The notes below the pieces were generated by a model, which searched no databases, was not told the origin of the DNA, and saw only the letters and a list, made by a program, of their open reading frames with translations. Below are positions 31,505 through 37,635 of a stretch of 64,000 nucleotides of DNA, piece after piece. Positions within the stretch are counted from its first letter, which is position 1. Each line of letters starts with the position of its first letter. The translations under genes and the position numbers were made by a program. Source of the DNA: Streptomyces cinnabarinus (GTDB lineage Bacteria > Actinomycetota > Actinomycetes > Streptomycetales > Streptomycetaceae); NCBI RefSeq assembly GCF_027270315.1, contig NZ_CP114413.1:7502001-7566000 (forward strand), written 5' to 3'.

Positions 31505-33556
31505 ATGCCCGATGTCAACCGGCGTAGATTCCTCCAAGTCGCGGGCGCCACCTCGGCGTTCACCGCGCTTTCCAGCAGCATCCAGCGTGCCGCCGCCATC
31601 CCGGCGAACCACCGCACCGGTTCGATCCGGGACGTCGAGCACATCGTCGTCCTGATGCAGGAGAACCGTTCGTTCGACCACTACTTCGGCAAGCTGAGAG
31701 GCGTCCGCGGCTTTGGTGACCCGCACCCGGTGCGGCTGGACAGCGGCAAGTCGGTCTGGCACCAGTCCGACGGCACCAAGGACCTGCTGCCCTTCCACCC
31801 CACCGCCGACGACCTCGGCATGCAGTTCCTGGAGGGGCTGCCGCACGGCTGGACCGACGGCCAGCAGGCGTACAACGGCGGCAAGTACGACAAGTGGGTC
31901 CCGGCGAAGGGCACCACGACGATGGCGTACCTGACCCGCGAGGACATCCCGTTCCACTACGCCCTCGCCGACGCCTTCACCGTCTGCGACGCCTACCACT
32001 GCTCGTTCATCGGCTCCACCGACCCCAACCGCTACTACATGTGGTCGGGTTACACCGGGAACGACGGCCAGGGTGGCGGGCCCGTGCTCGGCAACGACGA
32101 GCTGGGGTACGGGTGGACCACCTATCCGGAGCGACTCGAAGAGGCCGGGGTCTCTTGGAAGATCTATCAGGACATCGGCGACGGCCTTGACGCCGCCGGC
32201 TCCTGGGGCTGGATCGCCGACGCCTACCGCGGCAACTACGGCGACAACTCCCTGCTGTACTTCAACAAGTACCGCAACGCCCAGCCCGGCGAGCCCTGGT
32301 ACGACAAGGCCCGCACCGGCACCGACGTCAAGAACGGCGACGGCTACTTCGACCGGCTCCGGGCCGACGTCAAGGCCGGGACGCTGCCGCAGATCTCCTG
32401 GATAGCCTCCCCCGAGGCCTTCTCCGAGCACTCCAACTGGCCCTCCAACTACGGTGCCTGGTACATCGCCCAGGTCCTGGACGCGCTCACCTCCAACCCG
32501 GAGGTCTGGTCGAAGACGGCCCTGTTCATCACGTACGACGAGAACGACGGCTTCTTCGACCACCTGGTGCCGCCGCTGCCGCCGAAGGACGCCTCCCGGG
32601 GCAAGTCCACCGTCGATGTCGCGCTCGACCTCTACCCCGGTGACAGCCGGCGCCCGGCCGGCGCCTACGGCCTCGGCCCGCGCGTGCCGATGCTGGTCGT
32701 CTCGCCGTGGAGCAAGGGCGGTTACGTCTGCTCCGAGACCCTCGACCACACGTCGATCCTCCAGTTCATGGAGCGCCGGTTCGGGGTGCGGGAGACCAAC
32801 ATCTCCCCGTGGCGCCGTACCGTCTGCGGCGATCTCACCTCGGCCTTCGACTTCTCCCGCAAGGACAGCCGCCCGGCCGCCCTGCCGGAGACGGACGAGT
32901 ACGAGCCGCAGGACCGCGAGCGGCACCCCGACTACAGGCCGACGCCGCCCGCCGACCCGGACATGCCCCGCCAGGAGCGCGGTCTGCGCCCCGCCCGCCC
33001 GCTGAAGTACGCCCCGTACGTGGATGGCTCGGTGGACGCGGCGGCCGGTAAGTTCACGCTGGCCTTCGCCTCCGGCGCCCACGCGGGCGCCGCCTTCCTG
33101 GTGACCTCCGGCAGCCGCGCCGACGGACCGTGGACGTACACCACCGAGGCCGGCAAGAACATCGCCGACACCTGGAACTCGGCGTACTCGAACGGCTCGT
33201 ACGACCTCACCGTGCACGGGCCCAACGGCTTCCTGCGCGTCTTCAAGGGCCCGAACAAGGCCGCCGGGCCCGAGGTCACCGCCCGGCACACCGGCGACGA
33301 CGTGCGGCTCACCTTCACCAACAAGGGGGAGGCGAGCGTCCGGCTGAAGGTCAGCAATGGGTACGGCGGTCGGGCTCGGACCTTCACCGTGCGGCCCGGC
33401 GCCACCGTCCGGCACACCGTCGGCCTCGCGGCGAGCCGCCGCTGGTACGACCTGACCGTCACCTCCGACGCCGACCCGGCCTTCCTGCGCAGGTTCGCCG
33501 GACACGTCGAGAACGGTCGTCCCGGGGTCAGCGACCCGGCGATCGTCGTCGGCTAG
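31505..33556 (+). CDS. Tat-exported phospholipase C, phosphocholine-preferring type
   Basis: A 683-residue protein of the acid-phosphatase-superfamily phospholipase C group. The Tat signal has NRRRFLQVAG at residues 5-14. The catalytic block is VLMQENRSFDHYFG (residues 49-62), with later metal ligands in FIGSTDPNRYYMW, FITYDENDGFFDH and ETLDHTSILQFMERRFG. Two C-terminal DUF756 beta-sandwich domains follow (KYAPYVDGSVDAAAGKF and VTARHTGDDVRLTFTNKG). These enzymes cleave phosphatidylcholine or sphingomyelin to diacylglycerol or ceramide and phosphocholine outside the cell. The ATG follows GGGGAGAGG. No PHO box was found upstream by eye. Confidence 0.92.
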   Translation: MPDVNRRRFLQVAGATSAFTALSSSIQRAAAIPANHRTGSIRDVEHIVVLMQENRSFDHYFGKLRGVRGFGDPHPVRLDSGKSVWHQSDGTKDLLPFHPTADDLGMQFLEGLPHGWTDGQQAYNGGKYDKWVPAKGTTTMAYLTREDIPFHYALADAFTVCDAYHCSFIGSTDPNRYYMWSGYTGNDGQGGGPVLGNDELGYGWTTYPERLEEAGVSWKIYQDIGDGLDAAGSWGWIADAYRGNYGDNSLLYFNKYRNAQPGEPWYDKARTGTDVKNGDGYFDRLRADVKAGTLPQISWIASPEAFSEHSNWPSNYGAWYIAQVLDALTSNPEVWSKTALFITYDENDGFFDHLVPPLPPKDASRGKSTVDVALDLYPGDSRRPAGAYGLGPRVPMLVVSPWSKGGYVCSETLDHTSILQFMERRFGVRETNISPWRRTVCGDLTSAFDFSRKDSRPAALPETDEYEPQDRERHPDYRPTPPADPDMPRQERGLRPARPLKYAPYVDGSVDAAAGKFTLAFASGAHAGAAFLVTSGSRADGPWTYTTEAGKNIADTWNSAYSNGSYDLTVHGPNGFLRVFKGPNKAAGPEVTARHTGDDVRLTFTNKGEASVRLKVSNGYGGRARTFTVRPGATVRHTVGLAASRRWYDLTVTSDADPAFLRRFAGHVENGRPGVSDPAIVVG

Positions 33557-33576
33557 GACCGATTACGACGCGCGGC

Positions 33577-34521
33577 TCACAGCGGCGTGAGATGCCCCGG
33601 CTCCGGCTGCCGGGGCATCGGCGTCGCCGCCAGCGCCGGTTCCGGCGTGGCCGTCCCCGGCTCCAGGGCCAGCACGGCGGCCACCGGGTGGTCGTCGTCC
33701 GTGGCGGGTGTCGCCCGGGTCAGCAGGACCACACCCCGGGCCGCGACTCCCGCGCCCGCCACTGCCAGCAGCACTCCGGCCGCGCCGCCCTGAAGGCGTT
33801 CGCCCAGCAGGGCGAGGCCGATCAGCGCGGCGGCCACCGGGTTGGACAGGGTGACCAGGGCGAGCGGGGCGTCCAGGCCGTCCTGGTAGGCCGACTGCGA
33901 CAGCAGCAGTCCGCCCGCCGCGAAGGCCGCGACGACCAGGGCCACCCCGATCACCTGCACGCTCAGCAGCGATCCCGATCGGTCCGTCGCGGCCACCGTC
34001 ACGGTCTGGGTGAGCGCCGAGGCCACTCCGGAGGCGACCCCGGACGCGGTCGCGTGCCGCAGGCCCCGCCGCCTGCCCGGCCGCCCGAGCACGGCGATCA
34101 GTACCGAGGTGACCCCGGCGACCGCCACCGCCTCGGACACGCTCAGCACATCGTCGGGGGCGTGCCCGGACGCCGTGACGAGGATCGCCGCGAGGCCGAG
34201 GAGGGTGAGGGCGGTGCCTCGCCACTCGACGGTGCTGACCCGGCGCCCCGCGACCCGCGCGCCCAGCGGCACGGCGGCGACCAGCGTGAGCGCCCCGAGC
34301 GGCTGGACGACGGTGAGCGGCCCGTACTTCAGGGCCACGACGTGCAGCAGCGCGCCAGTGGCGTTGAGCCCGACGGTCGACCACCAGGCCGGCGAGCCCA
34401 GCAGTCGCAGCACACCGTTCCCGGGGGTCCGGGAGGCGAGCCGCTCCTGGGCGACGGCGGCGGCCGCGTAGGCGACGGCGGAGAACAGGGACAGCACTAC
34501 GGCAAGCAGCGTGGCGTTCAT
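33577..34521 (-). CDS. DMT/EamA-like membrane transporter
   Basis: A 314-residue integral membrane protein with nine to ten hydrophobic helices in two internally repeated halves. The first repeat includes PAWWSTVGLNATGALLHVVALKYGPLTVVQPLGALTLV and the second LSNPVAAALIGLALLGERLQGG, the E-R loop typical of EamA exporters and NIPA-like magnesium transporters. The tail after residue 270 is hydrophilic and Pro-rich. The ATG overlaps the PAP2 stop by 4 nt (ATGA), so both are made together. The substrate cannot be assigned. Confidence 0.8.
   Translation of the reverse strand: MNATLLAVVLSLFSAVAYAAAAVAQERLASRTPGNGVLRLLGSPAWWSTVGLNATGALLHVVALKYGPLTVVQPLGALTLVAAVPLGARVAGRRVSTVEWRGTALTLLGLAAILVTASGHAPDDVLSVSEAVAVAGVTSVLIAVLGRPGRRRGLRHATASGVASGVASALTQTVTVAATDRSGSLLSVQVIGVALVVAAFAAGGLLLSQSAYQDGLDAPLALVTLSNPVAAALIGLALLGERLQGGAAGVLLAVAGAGVAARGVVLLTRATPATDDDHPVAAVLALEPGTATPEPALAATPMPRQPEPGHLTPL
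33591..33619. terminator. Terminator hairpin for phospholipase C gene inside the EamA 3' end
   Basis: Perfect 11-bp arms GATGCCCCGGC and GCCGGGGCATC with a 7-nt loop, 34 nt after the phospholipase stop. It lies within the last codons of the convergent transporter gene, so it can act for both transcripts. Confidence 0.6.
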
Positions 34522-35327
34522 CGGCCCGCTCCCACGAGAGTCGGTTCGTCAACGGGTACTTCGGCCGGTACGAGGTGTTCGGTGCCGCGGCCTGCCGTGG
34601 TCCGGGTGCGGTGCGGCAGGTGGATCACGGCGAGCGCGAGGGCGAGCAGTACGCCCGCCACGATCGCGTCGAGCCAGTAGTGGTTGGCCGTCCCCACGAT
34701 CACCAGCAGGGTCAGCAGGGGGTGGAGCAGCCACAGCCAGCGCCGGCGGGAGCGGGTGGCGACGATCAGGCCGATCGCCACCATCAGGGCCCAGCCGAAG
34801 TGCAGCGAGGGCATCGCCGCGAACTGGTTGGACAGGTGGTCGCTGGAGGGCGGTCCGTACACGGAGGGTCCGTAGACCCGCGCGGTGTCCACCAGGCCGG
34901 TCGCGGCGAGCATCCGGGGCGGGGCCAGCGGGAAGAGCAGGTGGCCGACGAGGGCGACCGCGGTGACGGTGGCCAGTACCCGGCGGGCCCACACGTAGTG
35001 CGCGGGGCGCCGCAGGTAGAGCCAGACCAGGAAGGCCACGGTGGCCGGGAAGTGGACGGTCGCGTAGTAGGTGTTCGCGACCTGGACCAGGGTGTCGCCG
35101 TGCAGCAGCACCGACTGCACCGAGCCCTCGCCGGGCAGCTGGACGGCTCGTTCCAGGTCCCACACGCGGTCCGCGTTGCGGAACGCCTCACCGGTGTGGC
35201 CGGTGGCCAGCTGCCGGCCGAACTTGTAGACGAGGAAGAGCCCTGCGACGAGCAGGAGCTCTCGGACGAGCGGCGGACGCGCTACGGCGTCCGACTCGGC
35301 TGGTGCAGGCTCGGTGCGGGCATTCAT
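34518..35327 (-). CDS. PAP2-family phosphatase, inositol-phosphorylceramide-synthase-like
   Basis: A 269-residue membrane protein with six hydrophobic segments. The PAP2 active-site blocks are PSLHFGWALMVAIG and NHYWLDAIVAGVLLAL, with the N-terminal KFGRQLATGHTGEAFRNADRVWDLER signature of the PAP2_3/AUR1-like subgroup. Such proteins hydrolyse or exchange lipid phosphates at the outer face of the membrane. The ATG at 35327 follows a GGGCCGGGGG stretch. It is the first gene of a two-gene operon with the EamA transporter, and its upstream region is the six-unit 16-bp array shared with a TetR gene, so TetR control is likely. Confidence 0.88.
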   Translation of the reverse strand: MNARTEPAPAESDAVARPPLVRELLLVAGLFLVYKFGRQLATGHTGEAFRNADRVWDLERAVQLPGEGSVQSVLLHGDTLVQVANTYYATVHFPATVAFLVWLYLRRPAHYVWARRVLATVTAVALVGHLLFPLAPPRMLAATGLVDTARVYGPSVYGPPSSDHLSNQFAAMPSLHFGWALMVAIGLIVATRSRRRWLWLLHPLLTLLVIVGTANHYWLDAIVAGVLLALALAVIHLPHRTRTTAGRGTEHLVPAEVPVDEPTLVGAGR

Positions 35328-35410
35328 CCCCCGGCCCTTTCGCTGACGGTGGTGCGTGGGTGGTGCGGGCGGCGGCCCGTAGAGCTGGTGACTCCGCGAG
35401 CGTGCCCAAC

Positions 35411-35506
35411 TCATCGATACGGGCGAGTACCGAAACGCCACTGTACCGATACGGCAGTGTACCGATACGGCCGGGTACCGGTACACTGGCGTATCGATTG
35501 ATATAG
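35411..35506. repeat. Six-unit 16-bp iterated array, probable multi-site TetR operator
   Basis: Units begin at 35411, 35427, 35443, 35459, 35475 and 35491, with an exact 16-bp period. The core is GTACCGATAC or close variants. Units 3 and 4 share the 14-mer TGTACCGATACGGC. Unit 5 contains the perfect palindrome GTACCGGTAC, and units 1, 2 and 6 are degenerate. The array lies between the divergent PAP2 and TetR genes and covers the likely -35 region of the TetR promoter (TATAGG at 35502-35507 may be its -10). Confidence 0.75.
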
Positions 35507-35548
35507 GCCACACTGGAAGCCCCGAGCCCGAGCCGAGGAGAAGTGCCG

Positions 35549-36163
35549 ATGACGTCGCAGGCCGCGGACGGACCGGAGACGGTCGCCGCCTCGCGCCGCT
35601 CCAAGATCACGCCCGAGCGTGAGCAGGAGTTCTTCGACGCCGTCCTCGACCAGATCCGTGAGTGCGGGTACGACGCCGTGACCATGGAGGGCATCGCCGC
35701 GAGCACGCGGTGCAGCAAGTCCACGCTCTACCGGCAGTGGAAGACCAAGCCCCAGTTCGTCGCGGCGGCCCTGCGGGCCAGCAGGTGTCCGCGCTTCGGC
35801 GGGATCGACACCGGGACGCTCGCGGGGGACCTGCGCGCCGCGGGCCGTGCGGCGGGCGACCTGTCCGGCGACACCACGATTCTGCTCCAGGCCTTCGGGC
35901 ACGCGGTCACCCAGGACCCGGAACTCCAGCGGGCGCTGCGCGAGGCGCTCGTCGAGCCCGAGCTGGCCGCGCTCCGGAAGATCATCGAGCGCGGGGTCGA
36001 GCGCGGAGAGGTCGCCGCCGACCATCCCGCGCTGCCGTACGTCGCCGCGCAGATCTTCGGCGTGCTGCGGGCCCGGCCGGTCCTGGAGGGCGAGTTCGCC
36101 GACCCGGACTATCTGCTCCGGTTCGTGGAGGCCGCCGTACTGCCCGCGCTGGGGCTGAAATGA
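35549..36163 (+). CDS. TetR-family transcriptional regulator
   Basis: A 204-residue TetR protein. The N-terminal HTH (about residues 19-65) reads EREQEFFDAVLDQIRECGYDAVTMEGIAASTRCSKSTLYRQWKTKPQ. The helical effector domain is of the TetR_C_16-like type common in Streptomyces regulators of membrane and exporter genes. The ATG at 35549 has GAGGAG at 8-nt spacing; the GTG at 35543 is too close to it. Divergent from the PAP2/EamA operon across the 16-bp array, it most likely represses itself and that operon. Its stop codon lies in the first unit of a 17-bp tandem repeat. Confidence 0.92.
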   Translation: MTSQAADGPETVAASRRSKITPEREQEFFDAVLDQIRECGYDAVTMEGIAASTRCSKSTLYRQWKTKPQFVAAALRASRCPRFGGIDTGTLAGDLRAAGRAAGDLSGDTTILLQAFGHAVTQDPELQRALREALVEPELAALRKIIERGVERGEVAADHPALPYVAAQIFGVLRARPVLEGEFADPDYLLRFVEAAVLPALGLK

Positions 36164-36201
36164 AGCCGGGGCTGAGATGAAGCCGGGCCTGAGATGAAGC
36201 T
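36151..36201 (+). repeat. Three tandem 17-bp repeats across the TetR stop codon
   Basis: Units at 36151-36167, 36168-36184 and 36185-36201 follow GGGSCTGARATGAAGCC, with 1-3 differences. The TGA of the TetR gene sits in the first unit. The array probably arose by slippage duplication and carries the left arm of a hairpin in unit 3. Confidence 0.75.
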
Positions 36202-36207
36202 CAGGCC
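36186..36207 (+). terminator. Hairpin after TetR gene
   Basis: GGCCTGAG and CTCAGGCC, perfect 8-bp arms with loop ATGAAG, 23 nt after the stop codon and formed partly from the third 17-bp repeat. Confidence 0.5.
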
Positions 36208-36278
36208 GCCGTCCACGGGATGACCGGACGGTGGTCTGCACGCGCCGCACCGTGGGGACGGGGGCGGCGCGCACCCCC

Positions 36279-36325
36279 CGGCCGGGTGGGGTCCCTCTTG
36301 AGCGGAGAGGTGCCCCACCCGGCCG
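36279..36325. terminator. Long bidirectional terminator between TetR and DUF2510 genes
   Basis: Perfect 13-bp arms CGGCCGGGTGGGG (36279-36291) and CCCCACCCGGCCG (36313-36325), extended inward by CCTCT/AGAGG. It lies 18 nt beyond the stop of the minus-strand gene, between convergent genes. Confidence 0.75.
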
Positions 36326-36342
36326 TATGGTTCCCGGGGGTC

Positions 36343-37440
36343 TCAGACGTCCTGGCCGTTGCCGCCGCCGGACGCGACCTTGATGCCCTTGGTGATCTCG
36401 TCGATGACGGACTGCTTCTCGCCGACGTCGATGCCGAAGCGGACCACCACGATCTGCCCGGAATCCGCGGGCGAGGGGAAGGCGAGGGACTCGACATAGC
36501 CGTCGGCGCCCTTGGCGGTGACCGCCTTCCAGCGCACCAGATAGCCCTTCTGCCCGGCCACGGTCACGGCCTTGGAGGCGAGTACGTCGTGCGAGGTGAT
36601 CCCGCCGTAGCCCTCGCCGTAGGACTGCTCGGCATTCTTCTCGATGTCCGCCTTCGCCACCTCCTCGGCGCTCGTGCCGGTGGTGCCGAGCAGGCTCGCC
36701 GGAGCCGAGTAGGCGCCGCCCTTGGTGCAGGTCGAGGAGGTGTCGCCGGGGCACTTGTACGACTCGTCCGACGTCACCGACGCGCCCGCGGTGATCTCCT
36801 GGCCGTACCAGCCGTCCGGCACCGGCAGGCTGATCCCGCTGATCGCGTCCGTCACCGAACCGCTCTCGATCCGCGGCGCCTCGGACCCCTCCGGACTGGG
36901 GGACTGACCCTCGGAACCGCCGGAGCCACCGCCATCGGAACCCCCGGAGCCACCGTCGCCGAAGGGGCCGCCCTGGCCGCCTCCCGGACCACCCTGTCCG
37001 CCCTGTCCGCCCTGTCCCGGCTGTGAGTTGGCGGAGCCGCCGTCCGACCCCCCGCTGTCGGCGAGGACGTACACGCCCACACCGATGCTCGCGAGGACCG
37101 CGGCGGCCACCGCCACGGCTATGCCCGTCCGCAGCCCGCGCCGCTGACCGCCGGACGGCGGCGGATACCCCGGATACCCGGGATGGACCGGATACCCCGG
37201 CTGGACCGGATATCCCGGCTGGGTGGGAAATTCCGCTTGGGCCGGATATGCCGGTTGAGCCGGATGTGCCGGTGGAGTCCCGGCGGCCGGCGAAGGCGCC
37301 GGCGGACCCCATGCGGCGGCCGATCCCACGGGGCGGGTCCGGTCCGTCCATGCCTTGCCGTCCCACCAGCGCTCGGTGGCGGGACCGTCACTTGTCTGCC
37401 CCGGGTCGGGATACCACCCGGGAGGAGTCACCTGCGTCAT
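36343..37440 (-). CDS. DUF2510-containing single-pass membrane protein
   Basis: A 365-residue protein. Residues 6-38 form the DUF2510 motif (GWYPDPGQTSDGPATERWWDG...WTDRTRP). A Pro/Gly/Tyr-rich cytosolic linker with PGYPVQPGYPVHPGYPGYP repeats spans about 55-100. One membrane helix (IAVAVAAAVLASIGVGVYVLA) is near 110-130. A long Gly/Ser/Gln-rich linker leads to a globular extracellular domain from about residue 195, with paired Cys in CPGDTSSTC. Function is unknown; proteins of this layout are common in Streptomyces and are thought to be envelope-linked. The ATG at 37440 has two CTCATACGG repeats just upstream. It is divergent from the ATPase gene. Confidence 0.88.
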   Translation of the reverse strand: MTQVTPPGWYPDPGQTSDGPATERWWDGKAWTDRTRPVGSAAAWGPPAPSPAAGTPPAHPAQPAYPAQAEFPTQPGYPVQPGYPVHPGYPGYPPPSGGQRRGLRTGIAVAVAAAVLASIGVGVYVLADSGGSDGGSANSQPGQGGQGGQGGPGGGQGGPFGDGGSGGSDGGGSGGSEGQSPSPEGSEAPRIESGSVTDAISGISLPVPDGWYGQEITAGASVTSDESYKCPGDTSSTCTKGGAYSAPASLLGTTGTSAEEVAKADIEKNAEQSYGEGYGGITSHDVLASKAVTVAGQKGYLVRWKAVTAKGADGYVESLAFPSPADSGQIVVVRFGIDVGEKQSVIDEITKGIKVASGGGNGQDV

Positions 37441-37447
37441 GACCCCA

Positions 37448-37478
37448 CCGTATGAGGCATCGGTGAAAGCCGTATGAG
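37448..37478. promoter_or_regulatory. Direct repeat CCGTATGAG, 22-bp spacing
   Basis: Two identical 9-mers at 37448-37456 and 37470-37478 lie immediately upstream of the DUF2510 start, two helical turns apart, as for sites of a regulator bound on one DNA face. No factor can be named. Confidence 0.35.
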
Positions 37479-37528
37479 AGGGATCCGGACCGGCCCGCCC
37501 GGCCCCCGCTGTCATCTTCCCGAACACT

Positions 37529-37544
37529 CCGTCACCCGTGACGG
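37529..37544. promoter_or_regulatory. Palindrome upstream of LAL-like ATPase gene
   Basis: CCGTCAC and GTGACGG are perfect 7-bp arms around CC, 92 nt before the ATG at 37636, in the divergent region shared with the DUF2510 gene. It is a candidate operator. Confidence 0.4.
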
Positions 37545-37635
37545 CAACAGCTCCCCGGACCGCCCTCCAAGCGTGCGGCCGGAGGACTACGCTCGATGCC
37601 TGTACGTCGTTCGGGCGACTTGGGGAGGTAGCGGG

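Noticed and set aside
36954..37250. Repetitive DNA in the DUF2510 gene, looked like a minisatellite
   Set aside because: It encodes in-frame PGYP-type and Gly/Gln-rich linkers, so it is explained by protein low complexity rather than a mobile or regulatory repeat.
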